This document shows, piece after piece, positions 26,044 to 35,571 of a DNA stretch of 64,000 nt. The stretch's first letter is position 1. Every line of letters starts with the position of its first letter. The stretch covers positions 3,957,501 to 4,021,500 of the forward strand of contig NC_008570.1 in NCBI RefSeq assembly GCF_000014805.1. Direction: 5' to 3'. Position numbers and translations under genes: made by a program. Below the pieces are notes generated by a model, which saw only the letters and a list, made by a program, of their open reading frames with translations, was not told the DNA's origin and searched no databases. The stretch is from Aeromonas hydrophila subsp. hydrophila ATCC 7966. GTDB taxonomy: Bacteria; Pseudomonadota; Gammaproteobacteria; Enterobacterales; Aeromonadaceae.

Positions 26044-27195
26044 TCACAGCATTTCGATAAAGGCCGCCAGCCGGGTGGCCAGTTGTCCCTTGTCGGCGCT
26101 GGAGTAGTCGGTCTCCACCGCCATGTAGGGAATGCCGTGGCGATCGCGCACGTGGCGCTTGATGGCGAGCGACTCCACCGCATAGGTGTGACAGGCCTGC
26201 AGGATCACGTCGATCACCCCGTCCGCCTGATACTCCTCCACCATCTGGCTCAGCAGCTTCATGCGCTGGTGGTTGGGGGAGATGCAGGAGCAGCCGATGG
26301 CCAGATACTTGTCGGTCAGGGCATCGAACAAGTCGCCCTCCTCGCTGACGCACTGCTCGGTCGCCTTGGCGCCGGTGCAGTTCTCGTAGCCCACCACCCA
26401 GCCGCCGTGCTCCTCGATGAGACGCACCACCTTGTCAGCGGCGCCACCGATGGGGCAGCCGGTGATGAGGATGCGCGGACGGGCATCGAGCCGCTTGCCC
26501 TCGGCATACTCGGCCTTGATGCGGCGGGTCATCTCCTGCAGCTCGCTGATGAGCTGCTCCTTGTCGAAGCGGAAGGTGGCGCCATAGACCACCTTGAGGA
26601 TATCGGTGCCGCTCAGCGCTGGTGGATTGAGCTGGCCCAGCCGGTAGAAGTCGGCCAGCGCACGGCGCTCGCGGTTCTTCAGCACGATGGCATCGCGCAA
26701 TGCCTGCTCGCTGATGGGGTTGCCGAACTGCTGCTCCAGCAACTCCTTGAAGCGGACGATTTCGCTGCGCCACAGGGTACGGGAGGCCTCGTCATCGGCA
26801 CGGTTGGGCAACTGCATCACATGCACCGGTTTGAACTCGGCCATGTACTCGTACATCTTCTTCTTGCCGTCGCAGGTGGTTTCCCCCACCACCAGATCGG
26901 AGAAATAGAAGTAGGGGCACTTGTCGGTCTTGCCGAAACCGTAGCTGCTCTTGATCAGCGGGCAGAGGTTGCGGGGCAAGTCTTTCTCGGCCTCCTCGAT
27001 GGTCTCGTCGCTGGTGGAGCAGAGCGATACCACCACGGCACCGGCGGCCATCGCCACCTCCTGCGGCATGAAGGTGCAGTAGGTGCCGACCAGGGGGATC
27101 TGTCGCTCCTTAAGTGCCATCACGGCCAGAAAGCCCTGACGGCGGGCATCTGAAAAACTGTCGAAAATGGCTGGCAACTCGGTGATCAGTGACAT
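26044..27195 (-). CDS. yjiM: 2-hydroxyacyl-CoA dehydratase-like Fe-S protein, YjiM type
   Basis: 383 residues, the same length as E. coli YjiM. It belongs to the HgdB/HgdC-D dehydratase subunit family, with cluster-type cysteines in GTYCTFMP, the LCSTSDETI stretch, [31 protein letters not shown], and [10 protein letters not shown]. Only one dehydratase-type subunit is present, where true dehydratases have two, so the reaction may differ (double-cubane-cluster type proteins are related). ATG 27195 is chosen from AGGA spacing; a longer frame to 27258 is unsupported. It is the first gene of yjiM-yjiL-DUF3343. Confidence 0.85.
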   Translation of the reverse strand: MSLITELPAIFDSFSDARRQGFLAVMALKERQIPLVGTYCTFMPQEVAMAAGAVVVSLCSTSDETIEEAEKDLPRNLCPLIKSSYGFGKTDKCPYFYFSDLVVGETTCDGKKKMYEYMAEFKPVHVMQLPNRADDEASRTLWRSEIVRFKELLEQQFGNPISEQALRDAIVLKNRERRALADFYRLGQLNPPALSGTDILKVVYGATFRFDKEQLISELQEMTRRIKAEYAEGKRLDARPRILITGCPIGGAADKVVRLIEEHGGWVVGYENCTGAKATEQCVSEEGDLFDALTDKYLAIGCSCISPNHQRMKLLSQMVEEYQADGVIDVILQACHTYAVESLAIKRHVRDRHGIPYMAVETDYSSADKGQLATRLAAFIEML

Positions 27196-27392
27196 AGGCG
27201 ATCCTGCCCTGGTGAGAAAAAGAAGAGACGGAGGGCCTCCATGGTGCAGACCTTCCAACCGCGGAAATTATACCTTTGGGGGTAATCTGAAAATTGCGGT
27301 GGATCACAAGGTGCCGGATAAAACCTTGATAAGAGAGCGGTTATTGACCCTGTTCGAGAGGGGGCCAGCGCAGGAGAGGTAAAAGAGGCGGC

Positions 27393-27421
27393 AAAAAAAC
27401 GGGCACCCCAGGGTGCCCGTT
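27393..27421 (-). terminator. Terminator of yadGH
   Basis: A perfect 11-bp stem AACGGGCACCC/GGGTGCCCGTT; on the minus strand it is followed by a run of seven T. Confidence 0.88.
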
Positions 27422-27429
27422 GCATTGCA

Positions 27430-28203
27430 TCAGTGGCGCAGCCCGGTGCCGCGCGAGATGAGCCACCAGGCCAGACCGTAGAGAGCCACGATGAAGCCGA
27501 TGATGATGAGGTAGGCGGTGCCGAGCGGCACGTCGGAGATCCCGAGGAAGCCGTAACGGAACGCGTTCACCATGTAGATGATCGGGTTCACCTGGGAGAC
27601 CCCCTGCCAGAAAGGCGGCAACAGGCTGATGGAGTAGAACACCCCGCCGAGATAGGTGAGCGGCGTCAGCACGAAGGTGGGGATGATGCTGATGTCGTCG
27701 AAGGTCTTGGCAAACACAGCATTGATGAGGCCGCCCAGCGAGAAGAGGATGGCGGTCAACAGCACGGTGAAGCAGACGCTGAACAGGTGGTGGATCTGCA
27801 GCGGCACGAAGAACAGCGACACCAGGGTGACGATGAGACCGACGCAGAGGCCACGCGCCACGCCACCGCCCACGTAGCCGGCGATGATGACGTAGTTGGG
27901 CACCGGCGCTACCAGCAGCTCCTCCACGTTGCGCTGGAACTTGGCGCTGAAGAAGGAGGAGGCGACGTTGGAGTAGGAGTTGGTGATCACCGACATCATG
28001 ATGAGGCCGGGCACGATGAACTCCATGTAGCTGAAGCCCCCCATGTCACCGATGCGGCCGCCGATGAGGTTGCCAAAGATGACGAAGTAGAGGCTCATGG
28101 TGATGGCGGGCGGCACCAGGGTCTGGATCCAGATCCGGGTGAAGCGGCTAATCTCCTTGGCCAGAATGCTCTTGAAGGCGATGTAGTAAGTGGTCAGGTT
28201 CAT
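27430..28203 (-). CDS. yadH: ABC-2 type export permease YadH
   Basis: 257 residues with six membrane helices of the ABC-2 permease type; GFSYMEFIVPGLIMMSVITNS and the conserved TPLTYLGGVFY stretch match YadH. It pairs with the ATPase gene directly upstream (ATGA overlap). The substrate is unknown. The open frame continues upstream to 28743, but that part is a shadow of yadG; the true start is at the overlap. Confidence 0.92.
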   Translation of the reverse strand: MNLTTYYIAFKSILAKEISRFTRIWIQTLVPPAITMSLYFVIFGNLIGGRIGDMGGFSYMEFIVPGLIMMSVITNSYSNVASSFFSAKFQRNVEELLVAPVPNYVIIAGYVGGGVARGLCVGLIVTLVSLFFVPLQIHHLFSVCFTVLLTAILFSLGGLINAVFAKTFDDISIIPTFVLTPLTYLGGVFYSISLLPPFWQGVSQVNPIIYMVNAFRYGFLGISDVPLGTAYLIIIGFIVALYGLAWWLISRGTGLRH

Positions 28204-29117
28204 GCTTTTCTCCCCTCCTCGACCAGGGTGACGAACAGCTCTTCCAGCCGGTTGGCCTTGTTGCGCATGCTCAATACCTGCACCTGCTGGCTCGACAATT
28301 GCTCGAACAGGCTGTTGAGAGACTGGCTCTTGTCCAGATCCACCTCCAGGGTGCGTTCGTCCTGCATGCGACCGTTGAACTCGGGTACGTTCGGCACGGC
28401 GGAGCCCGGCGCCAGATCCAACATGAAGGTCTCGCGGCCCAGCTTGCCCAGCAGATTCTTCATGCTGGTGTTCTCGATCAGGCGGCCCTTGTCGATGATG
28501 CCGATGTTGCGGCACAGCATCTCGGCCTCTTCCAGATAGTGGGTGGTGAGGATGATGGTGACGCCCTGCTCGTTGAGAGCCTTGAGGAAACTCCACATGG
28601 AACGGCGGATTTCGATGTCCACCCCGGCGGTCGGTTCGTCGAGGATCAACAGCCTGGGTTCGTGCATCAGGGCGCGGGCGATCATCAGCCGGCGTTTCAT
28701 GCCACCGGAGAGAGTGCGGGCCGGCATGTCGCGCTTGTCCCACAGGTCGAGCTGACGCAGATACTTCTCGGCACGGATCTTGGCCTCGGCCCGCGGCACG
28801 CCATAGAAGCCGGCCTGATGGGTGACTATCTGGATCACCTTCTCGAACTGGCTGAAGTTGAACTCCTGCGGCACCAGCCCGAGCTGGGCCTTGGCCTCTT
28901 CCAGGTGAGTGTCGATGTCATGGCCGAACACCTTCACCTTGCCGGCGCTCTTGTTCACCAGCGAGCTGATGATGCCGATGGTGGTGGACTTGCCCGCCCC
29001 GTTGGGGCCGAGCAGCGCGAAGAAATCCCCCTGCTTGACGGTGAGATCGATGCCTTTAAGGGCTTCGACGCCCCCCTGATAGGTCTTTTTCAGGCCGCTG
29101 ATTTCCAGTGCGTTCAT
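28200..29117 (-). CDS. yadG: ABC transporter ATPase YadG
   Basis: 305 residues. Walker A GPNGAGKST (near 38-46), Q-loop VPQEFNFS, signature LSGGMKRRLM and Walker B LLILDEPTAGVD are all intact, plus a CcmA/DRA-type C-terminal extension. It drives YadH. ATG 29117 has AGGGG upstream; the longer frame to 29201 is unlikely. The order hpt-yadG-yadH is as in E. coli, minus can. Confidence 0.92.
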   Translation of the reverse strand: MNALEISGLKKTYQGGVEALKGIDLTVKQGDFFALLGPNGAGKSTTIGIISSLVNKSAGKVKVFGHDIDTHLEEAKAQLGLVPQEFNFSQFEKVIQIVTHQAGFYGVPRAEAKIRAEKYLRQLDLWDKRDMPARTLSGGMKRRLMIARALMHEPRLLILDEPTAGVDIEIRRSMWSFLKALNEQGVTIILTTHYLEEAEMLCRNIGIIDKGRLIENTSMKNLLGKLGRETFMLDLAPGSAVPNVPEFNGRMQDERTLEVDLDKSQSLNSLFEQLSSQQVQVLSMRNKANRLEELFVTLVEEGRKA

Positions 29118-29228
29118 TGCAACCCCTGTGATGGCGCATCCCATCTCGAGACAGAAAAGGCGGCCAAGGCCGCCTGCAGACAGAAAATGGCGCTCTGCCA
29201 CCTCGCCCGTGATATTCCTGAACCTTGC

Positions 29229-29759
29229 TTACTCTTGCGGTACTACCTTGCCGATGAACTTCAGATTGCGGTACTTCTGGGCATAGTCGATGCCGCAGCC
29301 CACCACGAATTCATCGGGAATGGAGAAACCGATCCAGTCTACCGGAACCTGCACTTCGCGGCGGGACGGCTTGTCCAGCAGGGTGCAGATGGCCAGGGAT
29401 TTCGGCTCGCGCAGAGAGAGGATCTCGCGCACCTTGTTGAGGGTGTAGCCGGTATCGATGATGTCTTCGACGATCACCACGTCCTTCCCTTTGATGTCGT
29501 CATCCAGATCTTTGAGGATGCGCACGTCACGGGTGCTGTGCATGCCGGAGCCATAGCTGGAGGCGGTCATAAAATCCAGGGTGATGGGCAGCTGGGTCTG
29601 GCGGCACAGGTCGGCCAGGAAGATGCAGGAACCACGCAGCAGGCCGATCATGACCACTTCGTCAGAGCCCTGATAACGGGCGGTGATCTCTTCACCCAAT
29701 TTGGCGATCCGGGCGGCGACTTCAGCCTCGGAGATCATCACCTCGACAGTGTGTTTCAT
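29229..29759 (-). CDS. hpt: Hypoxanthine phosphoribosyltransferase
   Basis: 176 residues, full length. It salvages hypoxanthine (and guanine) to IMP/GMP using PRPP. The PRPP-binding motif is [14 protein letters not shown] (near 95-108); the flexible loop [10 protein letters not shown] and the base-binding stretch near the C-terminus match E. coli Hpt. ATG 29759 follows GGAG at 6 nt. Divergent from litR across 200 nt, the arrangement seen with hapR/luxR in vibrios. Confidence 0.96.
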   Translation of the reverse strand: MKHTVEVMISEAEVAARIAKLGEEITARYQGSDEVVMIGLLRGSCIFLADLCRQTQLPITLDFMTASSYGSGMHSTRDVRILKDLDDDIKGKDVVIVEDIIDTGYTLNKVREILSLREPKSLAICTLLDKPSRREVQVPVDWIGFSIPDEFVVGCGIDYAQKYRNLKFIGKVVPQE

Positions 29760-29774
29760 CACTTACTCCATAAT

Positions 29775-29793
29775 GGCCAAAGCGAATTTGGCC
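29775..29793. repeat. Inverted repeat in the hpt leader
   Basis: GGCCAAA-GCGAA-TTTGGCC lies 16 nt before the hpt ATG. It could be an operator or an RNA hairpin near the ribosome site. No known regulator motif is recognised. Confidence 0.35.
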
Positions 29794-29959
29794 GTTCATT
29801 AACGTCAAAACCGATGATTCTACCATTCAAGCCGAAGGGCGTCAGGCATACGTGATGCTTTTATCGGCTTATTTTAATTGATAGAGTTAGCAGGCCCTCG
29901 GGCATTATCGGTGACAATACTATAAACACCATAATCAATAACTATTAGATGAAAAAACT

Positions 29960-30574
29960 ATGGAACCACGCGCAGAAATAAGACGTCGAACCCGGCTTTC
30001 GCCGGAGGCCCGACGCAATCAATTGATGGAATGTGCCATCGAGGTGTTCTCCCGTCGCGGCATTGGCCGTGCGGGTCACGCCGAAATCGCAGAACAGGCC
30101 AAGGTCTCGGTTGCTACCGTGTTCAACTATTTCAACACCCGTGAAGAGCTGGTGGATGAAGTGTTGGCCGAGATCGAACGTTTCGTGCATCAGATGCTGG
30201 AACAGGCCTACACCGGCCAGGGCCCGGTCAGCGACAGTATTCGCCGCCACGTGAAGCTGTTTGTCGACGCCGCCTACGATCAGCCTGACCACGCCAGCAT
30301 CTGGCTGGAGTGGAGCTCATCGGTGCGGGAAGAGGTCTGGCCCCGTTACGCCAAGCTGCTGGACAAGGCACTGGAGCGCATTGCACCCCACCTGCAACGC
30401 GCCATGGATGCCGGCGAGATCCAGAGCGTGCTGTCCGCCCAGGACTTGGCCCGCTCCCTGACCGGTTTTGGTTACGTCATGATGCAGATGATCAATCAGC
30501 CACAACGCCCGGACCGGGAAGAAGTGACCGATTTTCTGTTCAAGTACGTGACGGCCCCGATCCAGGCAGCCTAA
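29960..30574 (+). CDS. litR: LuxR/HapR/LitR-type quorum-sensing master regulator (TetR fold)
   Basis: 204 residues. The N-terminal TetR helix-turn-helix (about 20-65) includes RRGIGRAGHAEIAEQA and VSVATVFNYFNTREELVDEVL, nearly the same as V. harveyi LuxR and V. cholerae HapR. The C-terminal ligand/dimer domain includes WLEWSSSVREEVWPRY. In vibrios the mRNA is controlled by Qrr small RNAs; I could not identify a convincing Qrr target in the leader here. Neighbour hpt supports the identity. It has its own terminator. Likely targets include virulence, biofilm and protease genes, by family knowledge. Confidence 0.92.
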   Translation: MEPRAEIRRRTRLSPEARRNQLMECAIEVFSRRGIGRAGHAEIAEQAKVSVATVFNYFNTREELVDEVLAEIERFVHQMLEQAYTGQGPVSDSIRRHVKLFVDAAYDQPDHASIWLEWSSSVREEVWPRYAKLLDKALERIAPHLQRAMDAGEIQSVLSAQDLARSLTGFGYVMMQMINQPQRPDREEVTDFLFKYVTAPIQAA

Positions 30575-30590
30575 CCCGCTCCGTCAAAAT

Positions 30591-30626
30591 AAAGCGGCGC
30601 CGAACTGTTCAGGTCGGCGCCGCTTT
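30591..30626 (+). terminator. Terminator of litR
   Basis: A 13-bp stem AAAGCGGCGCCGA with its complement around a 10-nt loop, then TGTTTG. It may also serve convergent ubiX. Confidence 0.82.
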
Positions 30627-30648
30627 TGTTTGTCCACTATCCCTCAGC

Positions 30649-31260
30649 TCACCCTTTGGCGTAGCCCCAGCGGCGAGTCAGATCGTGCTCGATCCCCAGA
30701 TGGTCGAGGATCCTCGCCACCATGAAGTCCACCAGATCCGCGATGCTCTTTGGCTCATGATAGAAGCCCGGCGCCGCCGGCATGATGGTCACCCCGAGCC
30801 GCGCCAGTTTCAGCATGTTCTCCAGGTGGATCGCCGAGAAGGGGCTCTCGCGGGGTACCAGAATGAGCTGGCCGCGCTCCTTGATCACCACGTCCGCCGC
30901 CCGCTCCAGCAGGTTGTCGGAGGTGCCGTTGGCAATGGCCGACACGGTCCCCATGGAGCAGGGACAGACCACCATCTGCCTGGGCGCCGCCGAACCGGAA
31001 GCCACCGGCGAGAACCACTCCTCCTTGCCGCAGGCCACTATCTGCCCCTCGCTGGCGCCATATTGACGACAGAGATAGGCAGAGAGCTCTTTGGGCGAGC
31101 CGGGCCACTCCTGCTGCTGTTCGGTCTTGAGCACCACACGAGCCGCCGAGGAGGCGAGCAGGTAGACCCGATAATCCGCCTGCACCAGGCATTCCAGCAG
31201 GCGCAGGGCATAAGGGGCGCCGGAGGCGCCGGTCAGCGCCAAGGTGATCGCTTTGTTCAT
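30649..31260 (-). CDS. ubiX: Flavin prenyltransferase UbiX
   Basis: 203 residues. It prenylates FMN with dimethylallyl phosphate to make the cofactor for UbiD in ubiquinone synthesis. The flavodoxin-like start [36 protein letters not shown] and [15 protein letters not shown] are the UbiX signatures. It starts within the mpl stop (ATGA), so the pair is coupled. Confidence 0.95.
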   Translation of the reverse strand: MNKAITLALTGASGAPYALRLLECLVQADYRVYLLASSAARVVLKTEQQQEWPGSPKELSAYLCRQYGASEGQIVACGKEEWFSPVASGSAAPRQMVVCPCSMGTVSAIANGTSDNLLERAADVVIKERGQLILVPRESPFSAIHLENMLKLARLGVTIMPAAPGFYHEPKSIADLVDFMVARILDHLGIEHDLTRRWGYAKG

Positions 31261-32627
31261 AGCTGGCCGTGATAGTCCTTGAGGCGGGCGATCAGCTTGT
31301 CATGAATGCCGCCGAAGCCACCGTTGCTCATGATCAGAATATGATCGCCATCGCGGCACTCGGCCACCAACCGGTTGATCAGGGTCTCCAGATCGTTGAA
31401 CACCTTGGCCGGTCGGGTCATGTGGGCGGTCACCTCGCCGAGATCCCAGCCGATGTTGGGGGGCTGGAAGAAGAACACCTCGTCGGCGCCATCGAAACAG
31501 CCGGCCAGCTCTTCCTTGTGCACCCCCAGCTTCATGGTGTTGGAGCGGGGCTCCAGCACCGCCAGGATGCGGGCCTTGCCCACCTTGGCGCGCAGTCCGC
31601 CGAGGGTGGTCTCGATGGCAGTGGGGTGATGGGCGAAGTCGTCATAGACGCTGATGCCGGCCACCTCGCCTTTGAGCTCCATCCGCCGTTTGGGGGACTT
31701 GAACTGGCAGAGGGCCGCAATGCCGTGCTCCACCATCACGCCAGCATGGCGGGCAGCGGCGATGGCCATCAGGCCGTTGTTGACGTTGTGCTCACCGATG
31801 CACTCCCAGTGCACCTCGCCCTGCTTCACCCCGTCCAGCCACACCTCGAAGGCGGAGCCGTCGTCGGCCAGCTTGACCGCCTTCCACTGGGCGTCGTCCT
31901 GACCCACCAGCTCCACTTCGCTCCAGCAGCCCATCTTGCGCACGGCAGCGAGGTTCTCGTCCCCCTTGGGGAAGAGCACCCGGCCGTTGCTCGGCACGGT
32001 GCGCATCAGGTGGTGGAACTGGCGCTGGATGGCGGCGAGATCCGGGAAGATATCCGCGTGGTCGAACTCCAGGTTGTTCATCACCAGGGTGCGCGGGTGG
32101 TAGTGGACGAACTTGGAGCGCTTGTCGAAGAAGGCGCAGTCATATTCGTCCGCCTCGATGACGAAGAAGGGGGCGGAGCCGAGGCGGGCGGAGACCGGGA
32201 AGTTGCCGGGCACGCCGCCGATGAGGAAGCCGGGCTCCAGCTTGGCGTATTCGAGCACCCAGGCCAGCATGCTGGCGGTGGTGGTCTTGCCGTGGGTGCC
32301 AGCGACGGCCAGTACCCAGCGATCCTGCAGCACGTGTTCCAGCAGCCACTGGGGGCCGGAGATGTAGGGCAGATTGCGGTCCAGCACATACTCCACACAG
32401 GGGTTGCCGCGGCTCATGGCATTGCCGACCACCACCAGATCCGGCGCCGGATCGAGCTGGGAAGGGTCATAGCCTTCGGTCAGTTCGATGCCCTGTTGCT
32501 CGAGCTGAGTACTCATGGGGGGATAGACGTTGGCATCCGAACCGGTCACCCGGTAACCAAGCTGTTTTGCCAACACCGCCAGACCACCCATGAAGGTGCC
32601 GCAGATCCCGAGGATGTGAATGTGCAT
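31257..32627 (-). CDS. mpl: Murein peptide ligase
   Basis: 456 residues (E. coli 457). It is a Mur-ligase paralogue that joins recycled L-Ala-gamma-D-Glu-meso-DAP tripeptide to UDP-MurNAc. Visible features are the N-terminal Rossmann motif [14 protein letters not shown], the ATP loop [14 protein letters not shown] (near 110), [15 protein letters not shown], and [13 protein letters not shown] in the C-terminal region. ATG 32627 ([10 protein letters not shown]) is chosen; a longer frame to 32852 crosses the ppa promoter and is not coding. Confidence 0.95.
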   Translation of the reverse strand: MHIHILGICGTFMGGLAVLAKQLGYRVTGSDANVYPPMSTQLEQQGIELTEGYDPSQLDPAPDLVVVGNAMSRGNPCVEYVLDRNLPYISGPQWLLEHVLQDRWVLAVAGTHGKTTTASMLAWVLEYAKLEPGFLIGGVPGNFPVSARLGSAPFFVIEADEYDCAFFDKRSKFVHYHPRTLVMNNLEFDHADIFPDLAAIQRQFHHLMRTVPSNGRVLFPKGDENLAAVRKMGCWSEVELVGQDDAQWKAVKLADDGSAFEVWLDGVKQGEVHWECIGEHNVNNGLMAIAAARHAGVMVEHGIAALCQFKSPKRRMELKGEVAGISVYDDFAHHPTAIETTLGGLRAKVGKARILAVLEPRSNTMKLGVHKEELAGCFDGADEVFFFQPPNIGWDLGEVTAHMTRPAKVFNDLETLINRLVAECRDGDHILIMSNGGFGGIHDKLIARLKDYHGQL

Positions 32628-32736
32628 ACCGCTGCCTTTTCCAGTAAAGGGAGTGCGCATTCTAGCAAGGTGACGGCAATTTGGCAGACCCAAGCTGTGC
32701 GGTATCCACCAACTCTGTCGCAGTGGCCCTGAAATA

Positions 32737-32764
32737 TGGTCATTTGACGCGACATCGCTATAAT
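32737..32764 (+). promoter_or_regulatory. sigma70 promoter of ppa
   Basis: A perfect TATAAT -10 (32759-32764) with a weak TGGTCA -35 (32737-32742) at 16 nt, 42 nt upstream of the ATG. Confidence 0.6.
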
Positions 32765-32805
32765 ATCGGCCTGCAAACTTGACTCCAACACTCAAAGGAA
32801 ACGTC

Positions 32806-33336
32806 ATGAGCCTGAACCTGGTCCCGGCTGGCAAGAGCCTGCCCGACGACATCTACGTCATCATCGAAATCCCGCAGAATGCCGACCCGATCAAATACGA
32901 AGTCGACAAGGACAGCGGTGCCATCTTCGTTGATCGCTTCATGTCTACCCCGATGTTCTACCCGTGCAACTACGGTTACGTGAACGCCACCCTGTCTCTG
33001 GATGGTGATCCGGTCGACGTGCTGGTGCCGACTCCCTACCCGCTGCTGGCCGGCTCCGTCATTCGCTGCCGCCCGGTTGGCGTGCTGAAGATGACCGACG
33101 AATCCGGTGAAGATGCCAAGATCGTGGCCGTTCCGCACTCCAAGCTGACCAAGCAGTACGATCACATCAAGGATGTGAACGATCTGCCCGAGCTGCTGCG
33201 CGCCCAGATCCAGCACTTCTTCGAGCGCTACAAAGAGCTGGAAGCAGGCAAGTGGGTCAAGGTTGAAGGCTGGGGCGACAAGGCCGCCGCCGAAGCTGAG
33301 ATCATCAGCTCTGCCGAGCGTTACGCTGCCAAGTAA
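32806..33336 (+). CDS. ppa: Inorganic pyrophosphatase (family I)
   Basis: 176 residues, identical in length to E. coli Ppa. The signature DGDPVDVLV (near 66-74) carries the metal-binding aspartates; [20 protein letters not shown] and [10 protein letters not shown] are also typical. It hydrolyses PPi and pulls biosynthetic reactions forward. ATG 32806 follows AAAGGAAACGTC; the frame to 32779 is not needed. It ends at a strong terminator. Confidence 0.98.
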   Translation: MSLNLVPAGKSLPDDIYVIIEIPQNADPIKYEVDKDSGAIFVDRFMSTPMFYPCNYGYVNATLSLDGDPVDVLVPTPYPLLAGSVIRCRPVGVLKMTDESGEDAKIVAVPHSKLTKQYDHIKDVNDLPELLRAQIQHFFERYKELEAGKWVKVEGWGDKAAAEAEIISSAERYAAK

Positions 33337-33350
33337 GCGTATCTCTCGTG

Positions 33351-33376
33351 AAAAAGGCGCCTCAAGGCGCCTTTTT
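33351..33376. terminator. Terminator after ppa (bidirectional)
   Basis: An 11-bp stem AAAAAGGCGCC/GGCGCCTTTTT with a 4-nt loop. The stop codon of the convergent secreted-protein gene lies inside the hairpin. Confidence 0.9.
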
Positions 33377-33709
33377 TATGGGTTGTTGCGGGCGCTGACC
33401 CGGCGTCACACCCGCAGGCTCCCCCTGGATATAGATGTCGCGCCCATCCTGTCGATAGGATCGGTAGTAGTCTCCCCCGCAGCGATAGCTGCCATCCTGA
33501 TCGCTCATCAGCTCGCAGTTCACCGGCAGCACCTCCAGCCACTTGATGGCCTGCTGGAAACGCAGCCACTCCTGCCACTCATGCTCCCGCGCCAGCTTGT
33601 CCCGCAGGGCAAAGGTATCCGCACTGGACATCCCCTGGTTGACGATGACCGGCCCCGCCGCGGCCGGCAAGGTGGCCAACAGCAGCAACAACGGTGTGAT
33701 TCGCTTCAT
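33362..33709 (-). CDS. Small secreted protein of unknown function
   Basis: About 115 residues. A clear signal peptide (basic start, Leu-rich core LLLLLATLP, AAA cleavage site near 18) leads to a periplasmic domain with two cysteines in NCELMSDQDGSYRCGG, probably a disulfide, and a Pro/Gln-rich tail. No family is recognised. ATG 33709 has AGGA 8 nt upstream. Its stop is in the ppa terminator. Confidence 0.65.
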   Translation of the reverse strand: MKRITPLLLLLATLPAAAGPVIVNQGMSSADTFALRDKLAREHEWQEWLRFQQAIKWLEVLPVNCELMSDQDGSYRCGGDYYRSYRQDGRDIYIQGEPAGVTPGQRPQQPIKKAP

Positions 33710-33848
33710 GACGGTTTCCTGCATGACTTATTTCCAGAATTAAATTAAAAGCCCGATCAATCTGTTATCAAAATCACAAATGCCAGACTCATCCAAAATC
33801 GGCCAGCTCACCTAGTTGTTTATTATCACCCCGAGCAGGATGCACATC

Positions 33849-34727
33849 ATGAAACTGGCACAAGGTCTGTTGTTGAGTCTAGTGTTCGCGTCCATGGCCG
33901 GGGCCAACGAGGTCACCCTGAGCTGGCAGTGGCAATCAGCCGACGGCCAGCAGAAGCATCTGCTGCTGAACACGGATGAGCGGGTCATCTCCGCCAGCCG
34001 CCACGAGATGAGCCTGCTCGATGCTTCCCTCAACTATCCGCTGGAGACCCTCTACTCCTACATCAGTCCGCGGCTCTACAACAGCATCAATCTGATCAAT
34101 CAGACCAGCCCGGAGACCGCCACCAAGTTTCGCAATCTGGAGCAGGCCTTCACCCTGCACGACGACAGCATGGAGTCGACCCTGTTCTGGCAGGCCTATC
34201 AGCAATATCAGGACGATGCCTTCTATCAGATGCGGGTGGTGCCCTGCGTTCATCCCGCCAATCGCAAGCTGCCCTGCGTGCGTCCCAACTATTCGCAGCT
34301 GTTCTACCAGTTCAAGGGCGACCTGAGGCCATTGGCAAAACAGTTCCTGGCCAAGGATCTGGCCACCAGCGTCGGCCTGCTGCAGGAGTGGCTGAGCGCT
34401 ATTCCCACCCCGCCCGAGCAGATGGACCACTTCGCGCCGCCGCTGCAAGCCTTGCAGAGCAACAAGGCAGACAGCGATGAGAAGGCATTGCTGATGGCCA
34501 GCCTGCTGGCCGAGTTGGCCCCCCAGTACATGCTCAGCATCATCTACCCGAACATCAGCATCGGCAGCGTCTCGCCAGCCTGGCTCGCCATCACCGCCGA
34601 CAGCGGCCTGAAAGGGGATACCGTGGTGATCGGCAACCAGCGCCACGTTCTGCTGACCGGCTCGCCCCTGCTGGCCCAACAGATGACCATGGCCAAGATC
34701 CCGCTGGTGAGCGAACCGCTCTACTGA
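33849..34727 (+). CDS. Secreted protein of unknown function
   Basis: About 292 residues. The N-terminal signal peptide (LLLSLVFASMAGA) is followed by a mature part that opens EVTLSWQWQSADGQQKHLLL and has two cysteines in VVPCVHPANRKLPCV (near 130-143). No catalytic motif was recognised. ATG 33849 with AGGATG upstream is preferred to an in-frame start at 33816. It is divergent from the small secreted gene and separated from ytfJ by 257 nt, so it is not part of the zinc locus. Confidence 0.65.
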   Translation: MKLAQGLLLSLVFASMAGANEVTLSWQWQSADGQQKHLLLNTDERVISASRHEMSLLDASLNYPLETLYSYISPRLYNSINLINQTSPETATKFRNLEQAFTLHDDSMESTLFWQAYQQYQDDAFYQMRVVPCVHPANRKLPCVRPNYSQLFYQFKGDLRPLAKQFLAKDLATSVGLLQEWLSAIPTPPEQMDHFAPPLQALQSNKADSDEKALLMASLLAELAPQYMLSIIYPNISIGSVSPAWLAITADSGLKGDTVVIGNQRHVLLTGSPLLAQQMTMAKIPLVSEPLY

Positions 34728-34747
34728 GCCCTCCCCCTCACCTCCCG

Positions 34748-34770
34748 TCTGGCTGCAGGCCGCAGCCAGA
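34748..34770 (+). terminator. Hairpin after the secreted-protein gene
   Basis: A perfect 9-bp stem TCTGGCTGC/GCAGCCAGA with a 5-nt loop; the downstream T tract is poor. Confidence 0.45.
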
Positions 34771-34953
34771 CTCCTCAAACCAGTTGATAAGCAATTGATT
34801 TTTATCGACTGCGTGCCATCCTAGCCGCCTTTGCCAGCCAGGCCCCGTGCTGGCGGGTAGGCAAGCGGGCCAATCACACGTTTATTTAACACTTCTTAAA
34901 CAGATCCGATCAGTTTAGGATGAGTACTGCCCCATTCCCTCAATGCAAAAATC

Positions 34954-34966
34954 GTTATAACATAAC
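34954..34966 (+). promoter_or_regulatory. Zur box upstream of ytfJ and the zinc locus
   Basis: GTTATAACATAAC matches the Zur core GTTATA-N-TATAAC at 11 of 12 defined positions. It lies 18 nt before the ytfJ ATG, overlapping the likely -10, so Zn-Zur would repress. The genes downstream are zinc-related, which supports the call. Confidence 0.72.
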
Positions 34967-34984
34967 AAAAGGAGTGTCATCAGG

Positions 34985-35527
34985 ATGAAACATCTCGTAC
35001 TTACTCTGGCGCTGCTGCCAACGCTGGCTCTGGCTCACAACATCAAGGAGTCAGCCCAGGTGCCGCTGGTCAACATCAGCGACAAGGGTGAACTGGTTCT
35101 GAAAGAGAAAGAGATCAGCTATCAGCCCTGGCAAAGCAAGGTGCTGGCCGGCAAGGTCTTTCTGATCCAGCACATCGCCGGTCGTTCCAGCGCCAAGGAG
35201 CTCAACGCCCCCATGATCGAAGCGATCAAGGCGGCCAAGCTGCCCCACGACAAGTACCAGACCGTCACCATCATCAACAGCAATGACGCCATCTGGGGCA
35301 CCTCCGGCTTTGTGAAGAGCAGTGCCGAGGACAGCAAGAAGGAATTCCCCTGGTCCGCCATGGTGCTGGATGCCAAGGGCATGGCCCGCAACGCTTGGGA
35401 TCTGGCGCCGGAAAGCTCGGCCATCATCCTGCTGGACAAAGAAGGCAAGGTGCTGTTTGCCAAAGATGGCCAGCTCGATGCCAACAATATCGCTACCGTG
35501 ATGGGGCTCATCAAGTCCCATCTCTAA
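34985..35527 (+). CDS. ytfJ: YtfJ-family periplasmic protein
   Basis: 180 residues with a signal peptide ending ALAHN (near 18). The rest is a thioredoxin-like fold typical of YtfJ: QHIAGRSSAKELNAPMIEAI and LPHDKYQTVTIINSNDA closely follow E. coli. The usual CxxC is absent, so redox activity is not expected. Function is unknown. Here it is the first gene behind a Zur box, which suggests a zinc-starvation role. A GC-rich hairpin separates it from the next gene, so downstream expression may be reduced. Confidence 0.9.
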   Translation: MKHLVLTLALLPTLALAHNIKESAQVPLVNISDKGELVLKEKEISYQPWQSKVLAGKVFLIQHIAGRSSAKELNAPMIEAIKAAKLPHDKYQTVTIINSNDAIWGTSGFVKSSAEDSKKEFPWSAMVLDAKGMARNAWDLAPESSAIILLDKEGKVLFAKDGQLDANNIATVMGLIKSHL

Positions 35528-35536
35528 GTCAGAGAG

Positions 35537-35559
35537 AAGGGGCGCTGATGGCGCCCCTT
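35537..35559 (+). terminator. Attenuator-like hairpin after ytfJ
   Basis: A 9-bp stem AAGGGGCGC/GCGCCCCTT with a short T tract (TTTGAT). It could lower transcription into the zrg genes rather than stop it. Confidence 0.5.
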
Positions 35560-35571
35560 TGATAGGGGTCT

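Noticed and set aside
28204-28743. Upstream extension of yadH
   Set aside because: It overlaps yadG in another frame; the ATGA junction at 28200-28203 gives the natural start.
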